From NCBI GenBank assembly GCA_017522515.1, contig JAFWZH010000296.1, positions 1-12,990 on the forward strand: DNA of 12,990 nucleotides. Direction: 5' to 3'. Made by a program: the position numbers and the translations under genes. Positions 7,073 to 12,990 of the stretch are shown here, one piece after another. The notes beneath the pieces are model-generated. The model did no database searches. It was not told the DNA's origin and saw nothing but the letters and a program-made list of their open reading frames with translations. How positions within the stretch are numbered: the stretch's first letter is position 1; each line of letters opens with the position of its first letter. Source of the stretch: Clostridia bacterium (GTDB taxonomy: Bacteria; Bacillota_A; Clostridia; UBA1212; UBA1255).

Positions 7073-8932
7073 TCAAAACATTTCTGTAAAATTTATTGTT
7101 GCAGTAGCAACTTTTTCACCATTAATACGGTATGTTATTATTTTGGAACCCGTTTTTGTTGATTTTAATTTTATAGGATTCACAGTTCTATCACTACCAC
7201 CAACTTGTTCTATACCATTTTCAAAATGCCACTTACCCCCACCAACATAATCGGTTCCATTATATTTAATAGTCATAGAAAAAGGAAGATCTTTTTTATA
7301 AGTATTATTTTTCACTTTTGAGTCTGGTATAATCGTGTATGCATTTTCAATAGACGCAGAACCAGATGTGCCACTTGTGTCAGACGCTCCGCTTGTAGAC
7401 GCAGAACCTGATGTTCCACTTGCTCCCGATGCACCGCTTGTAGAAGCGGAACCTGAGGCTCCACTTGTTCCAGATGCACCGCTTGTAGAAGCAGTACCTG
7501 ATGTTCCACTTGTTCCAAATGCACCGCTTGTAGAAGCAGTACCTGATGTTCCACTTGTTCCAGATGCACCGCTTGTAGAAGCAGTACCTGATGTTCCACT
7601 TGTTCCAAATGCACCGCTTGTAGAAGCAGTACCTGATGTTCCACTTGTTCCCGATGCACCGCTTGTAGAAGCAGTACCTGATGTTCCACTTGTTCCAAAT
7701 GCACCGCTTGTAGAAGCAGTACCTGATGTTCCACTTGTTCCTGCTGTACCGCTTGTGTTAGAAGGAATTTCGTTATAACCCAGATTTGATTTATTAGGAG
7801 TTTCTTCACTGGGCCACAAAACAACCAAAAGCACTATTACCAAAACCGCAGCGATACCTCCGCATATTTGTTTTATATACTTTTTGAACCAAGGTTCATC
7901 GGTTGGTGGTTTGGAATCACCGCTGCCACCGCTACTGCTACTGCCACCATTAGGCGGGAAATCCCCTCCTAATGAACCGAATAATCCATCATAAGGTTCC
8001 AGTGAACTTTTTTCGGTTTGTAGTCTATCTATTATTTTATTATTATTTTGTGCTAATGCCGCGAGAACCACAAGATTTGGCTCTATCTTTTGGTATTCTG
8101 CAATTGTCTTACGTACATTCTCACATTCCCTTAAAGAAGATTCAATAGATGACTGTACAGAATCAAATTCTGGTTTAATTTGCCGCAGTTTGTTTTTCTT
8201 GTCTTCTTCATTAAAGTTAAGAGCAAGAGCAGCAAATTTATTCTGAATTATTTTACATTCCTTCTCTATATCACTACAGCATTTGTCATTTTCATAATAT
8301 TGTCTTTTTAGACTGTCTATTTTTTCTGGTGGCACACAATCAACAACAGTTCCCCCTCCTGTATTAGTACCAAATGAACTTGATATTGAAATCATAGGGA
8401 ACTCTCTCAAAGCCTTTATAAAAGTAGCATTGCCAGCATTATCATTAAGCAACATTACCTTGTCAAGGTTAACTTCGTTCTTAAAAGTTGCATCTAATGC
8501 CTTAAAATCGCCAGCAAACTGAGCATCAAGAATTCTGTCAATATTAGCCCTTAGCGAATCAATAACATTTGCTGCCTTTTTTAAAGATGTAACGCAAAAT
8601 TTTGGTGTGCCGCCTTCGTTTAGAGTAATTAGTACACCTTGTTTAAGTATAGCATCGTACAACTGTCCAAAAAGTTTGTATAGTTTTGAAATGTCTTCGC
8701 AATAAACACCATCGAATTCCAAAGACATTCCAAAGAACGACCCTGTACGAGTTCCTATATGATTATACCTTAAATATGAATAAGAAACCATTTTAGGTGT
8801 ACGCGAAATAGAAAGTTTTTCATTTTCAGAACTACCGTCATAATAACGTTGATAATACGATATCCTATCAACATCATTAGGATATAGGTCAAATCCTTCA
8901 GGTACTCCAAAAGTATAGAATCTGAATTTCAT
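7073..8932 (-). CDS. Shared-N-domain protein with one TM, repeat-encoded linker and small C-terminal domain
   Basis: The protein has 619 residues. Residues 1 to about 190 match the N-domain of the protein at 3218-4483 (FRFYTFGVPEGFDLYP, SFFGMSLEFDGVYC, KLYKLFGQLYDAILKQG). Residues about 203-310 are helical, probably coiled coil. A Gly/Ser/Pro-rich hinge (about 325-345) precedes a single TM helix at about 356-373. After the membrane comes a Ser/Gly/Thr/Ala-only linker (about 392-528) built of 15-residue repeats. A compact C-terminal domain (about 535-619) looks like a beta sandwich, with YNGTDYVGGGKWHF and TGSKIITYRINGEKVATATI. No signal peptide is present, so the N-domain should be cytosolic and the linker and tip extracytoplasmic. 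It sits directly after the GTPase gene (18-base gap). The N-domain may be the GTPase partner; this is inference. Confidence 0.85.
   Translation of the reverse strand: MKFRFYTFGVPEGFDLYPNDVDRISYYQRYYDGSSENEKLSISRTPKMVSYSYLRYNHIGTRTGSFFGMSLEFDGVYCEDISKLYKLFGQLYDAILKQGVLITLNEGGTPKFCVTSLKKAANVIDSLRANIDRILDAQFAGDFKALDATFKNEVNLDKVMLLNDNAGNATFIKALREFPMISISSSFGTNTGGGTVVDCVPPEKIDSLKRQYYENDKCCSDIEKECKIIQNKFAALALNFNEEDKKNKLRQIKPEFDSVQSSIESSLRECENVRKTIAEYQKIEPNLVVLAALAQNNNKIIDRLQTEKSSLEPYDGLFGSLGGDFPPNGGSSSSGGSGDSKPPTDEPWFKKYIKQICGGIAAVLVIVLLVVLWPSEETPNKSNLGYNEIPSNTSGTAGTSGTSGTASTSGAFGTSGTSGTASTSGASGTSGTSGTASTSGAFGTSGTSGTASTSGASGTSGTSGTASTSGAFGTSGTSGTASTSGASGTSGASGSASTSGASGASGTSGSASTSGASDTSGTSGSASIENAYTIIPDSKVKNNTYKKDLPFSMTIKYNGTDYVGGGKWHFENGIEQVGGSDRTVNPIKLKSTKTGSKIITYRINGEKVATATINFTEMF
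7391..7750 (-). repeat. Coding 45-bp tandem repeat (eight units)
   Basis: Units begin at 7391, 7436, 7481, 7526, 7571, 7616, 7661 and 7706, always 45 bases apart, with degenerate part-units on both sides (about 7346-7390 and 7751 onward). Each encodes 15 residues of the form GTSGTSGTASTSGA(F/S). From 7481 to 7750 the copies are nearly identical and alternate between a Phe and a Ser codon at one position, giving a 90-bp higher-order unit. The units toward 7391 (the C-terminal side) are more diverged. Both 45 and 90 are multiples of three, so copy number can change without a frameshift. Confidence 0.95.
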
Positions 8933-8950
8933 ATTTATAAAAACAATTTA

Positions 8951-9925
8951 TTAGTTAAAGACAGATTTGCTAATAGCTTTCCAAAAACGTTCTGGATATT
9001 TGTCGTCACTTTCTGTATATTGATATTTGCCATCAGCACGCTTATTAAAATCACCAGCAGAAAATACAACAAAATCGTATTTGAAAGTTTCCGGTTTCAA
9101 TAATCTGCTCAGGAAACCATTATTCAGCCTTTCAAACATTGGAGCATAATCACTTTTTATTTCGGTCAAGAATTTTGAAGTATCAGGATTGTTTTTGACA
9201 AAATAAGTATCCTGTTTATCTGCTTTATGGCAAAGCACAATAACTCTGTCGCTTCTATCCAATTTGTTCAACATCTTGGAAATCTGCTTTGCATACAATG
9301 GTCGAATTTGTTGACCTTCATAACCTTTCCACTTACATTCAACTATAAATACCCATGTTTTGGGCACTCGTTTACCATTAACCTTTGCTTTTGTCAATCC
9401 TTGAATGTATGTCGGGAAATCCATATTGGTTTTTGCTTCATCGAAATAGTGTTCGCCTGGCGCCTCTAGAATCTGGCATATACTTTTACCGTTCTTGCTT
9501 ACCTGCACAAGCATAAAACTTAAAACATTAGTAGAGTCATGTGCGGTTGAACTATGAATATTTTTCGCAAAGTCTTCACACATTTTCTGATAATGTTTGG
9601 AGGTACTCGGTCTAAAATCCCTGACAGGTTCGACATCATACCCGTTGTTTTCCAACCAGCGGGAAAGTCTTACCAAAGCCATTGTTTTCCCTGATGCCCT
9701 TGCTCCGAACAAAATAACAATAGGGATATTTCTACTTATGCCAATTTCGATGCTGTTCACATCTTTTTCTTCCTCTTGTGTTAGATAACCACCTTCCAAC
9801 GAAATATCATCATTAGAATTATTATAACCATTAGAACTTTGAAACGAAGTTTCTTGCGTATTATTATTTTCTTCGCTTCCTGGAACAGTTAAGTCTATTC
9901 CAAAATCATTTTTTATTTCTTCCAT
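8951..9925 (-). CDS. TRAFAC-like P-loop GTPase
   Basis: The 324-residue soluble protein has a disordered, acidic, Asn/Ser-rich N-terminus (about 1-60). A G domain follows. G1/Walker A is GARASGKT (74-81), preceded by the hydrophobic strand IPIVILF. The G3 position reads LEAPGEHYFD (153-162), with Glu where most GTPases have Asp. G4 reads LCHKAD (231-236), a variant of N/T-K-x-D with His first. G5 reads FSAGD (288-292). The motif order and spacing fit a translation-factor-class GTPase of the kind found in uncharacterised bacterial conflict or signalling operons. GTP specificity is inferred from K-x-D and not proven. No TM or signal peptide is present, so it is cytosolic. It lies 30 bases after the four-TM gene and 18 bases before the repeat-linker gene. 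Confidence 0.82.
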   Translation of the reverse strand: MEEIKNDFGIDLTVPGSEENNNTQETSFQSSNGYNNSNDDISLEGGYLTQEEEKDVNSIEIGISRNIPIVILFGARASGKTMALVRLSRWLENNGYDVEPVRDFRPSTSKHYQKMCEDFAKNIHSSTAHDSTNVLSFMLVQVSKNGKSICQILEAPGEHYFDEAKTNMDFPTYIQGLTKAKVNGKRVPKTWVFIVECKWKGYEGQQIRPLYAKQISKMLNKLDRSDRVIVLCHKADKQDTYFVKNNPDTSKFLTEIKSDYAPMFERLNNGFLSRLLKPETFKYDFVVFSAGDFNKRADGKYQYTESDDKYPERFWKAISKSVFN

Positions 9926-9955
9926 TACTATTATTTTTAGTGGACAATAATATGT

Positions 9956-11017
9956 TTAATCTCGTCTTGCAAATGCAATGTCAAAGAATATGAATCCAGC
10001 AATGTCAACCAATATTGCTACTAAAATCCAAAATCCAAATCCATATCCCTTATACAATCCCTTGAAGAAATCTTTCCATACATCAAACACGCTCATAAGT
10101 CGTTTAACTTTTGTAACTGGATTTTCTGCTGTATAGCGAGACTTATCAGATTCTGAATCAAAACTTACAAAATTATTGTATATCTTGATTGTTGCATAAC
10201 CATCTGATAGTCTATTGTTTAATTCGTCGGCAAACTTGACATTATTCAATGCAGAAGAATTTTTATTCATATCATTTGCAATTGCATTCAAATTAAGGAC
10301 ACAAGTTTTTGCTACACCTTGATATTCATTTTTATTAGTGTTTTCCATTGATTTTCTAATCGCATCTTTCTTTGTTTCTGCCAATGCATATATTTTTTCT
10401 CTATACATATCTACCAATTTGTTTCGCTGTTCTACAGTTCCTATGCCTCTATTAGATATAGGTTCTACTTTGGGAACATCGAGCAATTCGGCAAATTGGC
10501 GTAATATTTCTGTAGCATGAGGTCCAAATCCTGGATTAGCTTCATTTTTAATTTCAATTTCCAATTCTGTCAATTTAGCCTTAATCTTGTTATCGAACTC
10601 AACAAGTTTTGTGTTTATCATTTCTTCAGTACGTGTGTCATTTGCCAATTGGTTCAAATAACCTACAGTCGTCTGTATGTCCTCTTTTGCTATCCCACTT
10701 GCTACTGAACGATACAAAAACGTATGTGTATTTGTCGGCATTGAAAAACAAAGCCAAAACGCAAGAACCAGAATCAAACCTCCTATGAGTTTAAATGGTC
10801 GGTTTTCGACTCTAATATTGTGGTTGAAGCTATCAACAATCAATTTTGTTCCAATTGATGCAACTACAAAAAATATAACTGCCACTATCCAAAAAATAGC
10901 AATCGGCCATGAGGACAATAAAAGATGTAAAGATTCCACTGTTGCCCAACAACTTACAAACACCAATACCAAGAAAGCAGCAATTGAAAAATACCTTAAG
11001 AATTTATTTTCGTTCAT
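9956..11017 (-). CDS. Four-TM membrane protein with large periplasmic loop, first gene of the operon
   Basis: The 353-residue protein has three TM helices near the N-terminus (about 9-29, 36-57 and 76-93). After the motif PTNTHT (94-99) comes a loop of about 230 mostly helical residues with ANPGFGPHATEILRQFAELL. A fourth TM helix (about 327-348) ends in FARRD. By the positive-inside rule both termini should be cytosolic and the loop periplasmic. The motif pattern (SCWATVESLHLLL, PTNTHTF, NPGFGP) recalls a family of hypothetical proteins in Bacteroidota; I know of no assigned function. The position just after a regulator gene and promoter, and 30 bases before the GTPase gene, makes it the head of the operon. 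It may be the membrane anchor, sensor or pore of the system. Confidence 0.82.
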   Translation of the reverse strand: MNENKFLRYFSIAAFLVLVFVSCWATVESLHLLLSSWPIAIFWIVAVIFFVVASIGTKLIVDSFNHNIRVENRPFKLIGGLILVLAFWLCFSMPTNTHTFLYRSVASGIAKEDIQTTVGYLNQLANDTRTEEMINTKLVEFDNKIKAKLTELEIEIKNEANPGFGPHATEILRQFAELLDVPKVEPISNRGIGTVEQRNKLVDMYREKIYALAETKKDAIRKSMENTNKNEYQGVAKTCVLNLNAIANDMNKNSSALNNVKFADELNNRLSDGYATIKIYNNFVSFDSESDKSRYTAENPVTKVKRLMSVFDVWKDFFKGLYKGYGFGFWILVAILVDIAGFIFFDIAFARRD

Positions 11018-11042
11018 TATCTTATAAATTTTAAAATTTTTG

Positions 11043-11075
11043 CAAAAATAACCTCATTGATACATTTATTACATA
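11043..11075 (-). promoter_or_regulatory. Candidate promoter of the seven-gene operon
   Basis: TATTTTTG on the minus strand (11050-11043) is an exact TAnnTTTG -7 box. TATG (11075-11072) lies 21 bases upstream and is one base off the TTTG -33 box. Transcription would start near 11036, about 20 bases before the ATG at 11017. The gap between the HTH gene and this operon is extremely AT-rich, so some chance matching must be allowed for. Confidence 0.5.
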
Positions 11076-11103
11076 CTTGTATATAACAAAATAGCTATAT
11101 TAC

Positions 11104-11121
11104 TGTAACAATTTTGTTACA
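11104..11121. promoter_or_regulatory. Perfect 7-bp inverted repeat, operator candidate
   Basis: The minus strand reads TGTAACAAAATTGTTACA, two perfect 7-base arms around AAAT. It overlaps the stop codon of the HTH gene and lies about 30 bases upstream of the operon's -33 box. No T-run follows on the minus strand, so a regulator-binding site is a better reading than a terminator. The HTH protein encoded next to it is the obvious candidate ligand, but that is inference. Confidence 0.4.
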
Positions 11122-11347
11122 TATTTTCGTCACATTTCAAATTTTCGGAGTACATCGCAAAGAAATCGAAGTCCAGAACCTTGGAAATTTTCAGAAGCAT
11201 ATAAGTATCAATGCTGTAACTTTCGAAAATACGATAGCAGGCCATGCGGCTCGTACTAAGCTTACGCGCAAACCAAGCGACAGTGCGTTCCTGCCGCTTC
11301 AATTCCTCGCGAATCGCCATACCTATATTTATATTACCTTCTGCCAT
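11117..11347 (-). CDS. Small XRE-type helix-turn-helix protein
   Basis: From the ATG at 11347 the product has 76 residues: MAEGNINIG, then IREELKRQERTVAWFARKL, a recognition-helix segment TSRMACYRIFESYSID, and LLKISKVLDFDFFAMYSENL. This is the Cro/C1-type HTH layout common in small Bacteroidales regulators. The reading frame extends five codons upstream to a TTG, but the ATG is preferred. It should be a cytosolic DNA-binding protein. It is encoded just upstream of the seven-gene operon and downstream of a structured RNA, so it may control either. The gap to the operon (98 bases) has its own promoter candidate, so the two need not be co-transcribed. Confidence 0.82.
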   Translation of the reverse strand: MAEGNINIGMAIREELKRQERTVAWFARKLSTSRMACYRIFESYSIDTYMLLKISKVLDFDFFAMYSENLKCDENM

Positions 11348-11382
11348 CGTTGTTCTTTGCAAACGCTCATTGAACCGACAGC

Positions 11383-11622
11383 AAAAAAAGACGTGAACCG
11401 TTTCGTTTGCTGCCTATATCCAACATCGGGCTCTGGTAAACCTTCATAACCTATAAGCAAGGAAACAATTCACGCCAAGGCGCGAATTAACCGTATGCTC
11501 AAACCCGTTATTTTTGAAATTTACCAGATTTCGATGTTGTGGGGTCGAGAGCGTAAAACTCGGATTAATAATATGTTTTCTAATTTATCACTTCATTATC
11601 TTGCCATTATAAATCTTCATTA
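11383..11622 (-). ncRNA. Structured RNA, candidate 6S / Bacteroidales-1-like RNA
   Basis: This 300-base gene-free stretch folds strikingly on the minus strand. CAACATCG (11539-11532) pairs perfectly with CGATGTTG (11428-11421). After a symmetric 3x3 internal loop, TCTGGTAAA (11528-11520) pairs perfectly with TTTACCAGA (11440-11432). A large central bubble follows (31 and 26 bases). It is capped by a 9-bp hairpin at 11488-11467 (AATTCGCGC / GCGTGAATT, loop CTTG, one G-U pair). A long stem, central bubble and apical hairpin is the 6S RNA layout. A further outer pairing, CCG..TTTT with GAAACGG, is possible. The candidate ends at a run of seven U (11389-11383) and starts just after an excellent promoter. 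About 80 AU-rich bases at the 5' end stay unpaired, so the mature 5' end is uncertain. It could instead be a leader of the HTH gene. Confidence 0.55.
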
Positions 11623-11627
11623 CACTA

Positions 11628-11658
11628 CAAAAATAGTGCTTTTTATTAACACAACAAA
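11628..11658 (-). promoter_or_regulatory. Bacteroidota promoter of the structured RNA / HTH gene
   Basis: TTTG (11658-11655) and TATTTTTG (11635-11628) on the minus strand match both consensus boxes exactly, with 19 bases between them. Transcription should start near 11622, with no coding start until 11347. This long untranslated stretch supports an RNA gene. The -33 box lies inside the U-run of the preceding gene's terminator. Confidence 0.7.
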
Positions 11659-11682
11659 AAAAGCGGAAGAGTTTCCTCTCCC
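11656..11682 (-). terminator. Intrinsic terminator after the PH-like membrane protein gene
   Basis: The minus strand reads a hairpin GGGAGAG-GAAA-CTCTTCC (11682-11665; one mismatched pair within the stem), then GC and a run of seven T (11662-11656). It lies about 42 bases after the stop codon at 11724. Confidence 0.7.
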
Positions 11683-11723
11683 ACTCAGATATGGTACATA
11701 ACTAATATTTTTCAATAAACTCA

Positions 11724-12317
11724 TCAACAATTTATCAAATTGTAGAATAACACCAAAAAGAGACTTATAACTAATGCTAAAAATGCTGTTATAATACAAA
11801 TTCTTATTACCCTCTCCACAATCGAATAATCTCTTACATCTTTTTCATCATCATTATCAGACGGATATGCCATAAATCCAATTATGTTATTGTATATTTC
11901 TCTTGTGCGATTTTCAGCTTTATAATTGAGATAATACAATCCCGATAGCGTCTTTATCTCAATGCAGGGCATATTGACATCCCTGACAAATAGGAATGCT
12001 GTCATTTTTCTCCCGCTCTTCGTAAAGATATTATACTGCCCCTTGTACGATTTTTTCTTTATCAACAATGATGTCTCGTGCCTTCCATTCCTATCCACAT
12101 AATCCTGCGATACAACATTAGGGCAATTATCAAGCATTGTTATTGACTTTATGCTTCCCCTCTTGAATCTGAATAATGGGAAAATGGAATCTTTTATGCG
12201 TATTCTATCTTCTGCAATTTTTATTACAGGACCGCCCACAAAACATAACACACAAAAAGCAACAGTTACCCCCAACAATATGATTATCAAAAGTAAACAC
12301 TCCACAAAACTAAGCAT
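11724..12317 (-). CDS. Two-TM protein with a PH-like core
   Basis: The 197-residue protein has a TM helix at about 6-28 and another at about 169-194. Between them lies a soluble region (about 32-145) with alternating beta strands (VIKIAEDRIRIKDSIFPLFR, GSIKSITMLD, then IEIKTLSGLYYLNY) and a final helix ENRTREIYNNIIGFM. That pattern resembles bacterial PH-like domains tethered to membranes, but the match is by eye and only moderate. It stands alone, with a terminator in front of it (that of iorB) and one behind. I see no convincing promoter in the 75-base gap upstream. It is AT-rich like the central operon. Function unknown. Confidence 0.7.
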   Translation of the reverse strand: MLSFVECLLLIIILLGVTVAFCVLCFVGGPVIKIAEDRIRIKDSIFPLFRFKRGSIKSITMLDNCPNVVSQDYVDRNGRHETSLLIKKKSYKGQYNIFTKSGRKMTAFLFVRDVNMPCIEIKTLSGLYYLNYKAENRTREIYNNIIGFMAYPSDNDDEKDVRDYSIVERVIRICIITAFLALVISLFLVLFYNLINC

Positions 12318-12337
12318 AACAATCGGATGTAAATATC

Positions 12338-12385
12338 AAAAAAAAGACTACAGGCCGACATTCAATATCGACCTGTAGCTTTTTT
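12338..12385 (-). terminator. Intrinsic terminator of iorB (symmetrical)
   Basis: A perfect 7-bp stem, CTACAGG (12348-12354) with CCTGTAG (12372-12378), plus a few inner pairs, is flanked by an A-run at 12338-12345 and a T-run at 12380-12385. It can therefore end transcription on either strand. On the minus strand it lies just after the iorB stop codon at 12393. Confidence 0.85.
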
Positions 12386-12392
12386 ATTTCCA

Positions 12393-12965
12393 CTAATTTT
12401 TCTTTGCAAATTCGTATCCTGCGCGTATTGCAGCGAGGTTCGAATTTACAACAGCCTCGCCCTTGCGACCGAAGATGCGCTGGATAGAAGCTTCAAGTTC
12501 TGCCAAGTCGATTCCGAGGAATGGAACTGTTGCTCCAAGCAGAACCATGTTAGAACGAGCATTTACCTTCTTTGCCATGTCGTTTGCATTGAAAGCAACG
12601 GTATTCTTTACCTTGTTCAATTCTGCCATAACCTTTTCCATATCAGGATAGTTCTTGATATTTACGAAAGGCTCAGAGTTGGTGATAATGCAACCGTCGA
12701 CAGCAAGGAACGGCAAGTAGCGCAATGCTTCCATAGGTTCGCTCGAAAGGATGATGTCGGCCTGACCTTCGGGAATAACGTCTGCATAAATCGGCTTGTC
12801 GGAAATGCGGAGGTGCGAGAAAACCGAACCACCACGCTGCGACATTCCGTGGATTTCAGACTGCTTCAAGTACAAATTTCTGTTGAGTGCTGCATCAGAG
12901 ATGATTTTGGCTACCGATACGATACCGTCACCACCTACACCGCACAATATTATATCTTTCTTCAT
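12393..12965 (-). CDS. iorB: Indolepyruvate ferredoxin oxidoreductase, subunit beta
   Basis: The 190-residue length is normal for this subunit of the 2-oxoacid:ferredoxin oxidoreductase superfamily (gamma-type domain). It begins with the nucleotide-binding-like loop CGVGGDGIVSVAKII. It carries the family hallmark SEIHGMSQRGGSVFSHLRI (about 37-55), then ADIILSSEPMEALRYLPFL. Together with IorA it turns aryl-2-oxoacids such as indolepyruvate into aryl-acyl-CoA and reduces ferredoxin in the cytosol. That is part of aromatic amino acid metabolism in anaerobes. IorA would be expected just upstream, outside the window. GC content is clearly higher than in the central operon. Start choice is supported by a good Shine-Dalgarno sequence. 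Confidence 0.92.
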   Translation of the reverse strand: MKKDIILCGVGGDGIVSVAKIISDAALNRNLYLKQSEIHGMSQRGGSVFSHLRISDKPIYADVIPEGQADIILSSEPMEALRYLPFLAVDGCIITNSEPFVNIKNYPDMEKVMAELNKVKNTVAFNANDMAKKVNARSNMVLLGATVPFLGIDLAELEASIQRIFGRKGEAVVNSNLAAIRAGYEFAKKN

Positions 12966-12973
12966 GATAATTT

Positions 12974-12978
12974 CTCCT
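12974..12978 (-). promoter_or_regulatory. Shine-Dalgarno sequence of iorB
   Basis: AGGAG lies eight bases before the ATG at 12965. Clear Shine-Dalgarno sites are uncommon in Bacteroidota, and the other genes here lack one, so this fixes the iorB start. Confidence 0.7.
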
Positions 12979-12990
12979 ATTATTAAAAGG

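Noticed and set aside
7391..7750. CRISPR-like regular repeat.
   Set aside because: Units are directly adjacent with no unique spacers, and they encode a simple protein repeat in frame.
7335..7778. Open frames on both strands across the tandem repeat (including a plus-strand Pro/Val/Ala/Asp-rich frame and a shifted minus-strand frame at 7312-7824).
   Set aside because: They arise because a 45-bp repeat without stops is open in several frames. The minus-strand frame of the 619-residue protein is extended by a conserved N-domain and TM, so only that one is real.
11117..11362. Longer form of the HTH protein starting at TTG (11362).
   Set aside because: The ATG five codons later gives the usual start of this family, and the extra residues add no recognisable sequence.
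11495..11701. Plus-strand open frame of 68 codons in the gap right of the HTH gene.
   Set aside because: It runs across the structured RNA, promoter and terminator of the minus strand and has no protein-like features.
1..12990. tRNA, rRNA, integrase, transposase or insertion sequence.
   Set aside because: None seen by eye on either strand. No recombinase motifs or terminal inverted repeats flank the AT-rich operon.

Overview
The window looks like a chromosomal segment of a Bacteroidales bacterium (phylum Bacteroidota). The pointers are a BatA-type aerotolerance-like membrane protein, lipoproteins with Bacteroidota-style lipoboxes, a Bacteroidales-style small XRE/HTH protein, and several sites matching the phylum's -33 TTTG / -7 TAnnTTTG promoter consensus. 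Every gene I support lies on the minus strand, so the biological order runs from high to low coordinates.

Right edge (12990 to about 11650): iorB (indolepyruvate ferredoxin oxidoreductase subunit beta) ends at a strong terminator. A small two-TM protein with a PH-like core follows, with its own terminator. Just beyond it lies a near-perfect promoter and a long structured RNA with 6S-like architecture (about 11622 to 11383), then a 76-codon HTH regulator.

Centre (11017 to 3218): seven tightly packed or overlapping AT-rich genes form one apparent operon. In order they encode a four-TM protein with a large periplasmic loop; a TRAFAC-like P-loop GTPase; a protein with a cytosolic N-domain, one TM, a 45-bp-repeat-encoded Ser/Gly/Thr/Ala linker and a small beta-rich terminal domain; an exported protein of unknown role; a retropepsin-like lipoprotein; a lipoprotein with a permuted papain-like (NlpC/P60-like) domain; and a second protein with the same N-domain, one TM, a long coiled coil and a terminal SH3-like domain. 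I read this as an undescribed or poorly described membrane-spanning GTPase system. The GTPase would act in the cytosol on the two shared N-domains, with the four-TM protein, a protease and a cell-wall-type hydrolase on the other side of the inner membrane. The regulator, a perfect palindrome and a promoter sit directly upstream. This functional reading is inference; the architecture is what the sequence shows.

Left edge (3217 to 1): GC content rises again. A GH25-lysozyme-like lipoprotein that seems to lack two catalytic aspartates has a very clear promoter. It is followed by an intergenic palindromic repeat, a BatA/vWA membrane protein, and the first 27 codons of ribosomal protein L19 (rplS).
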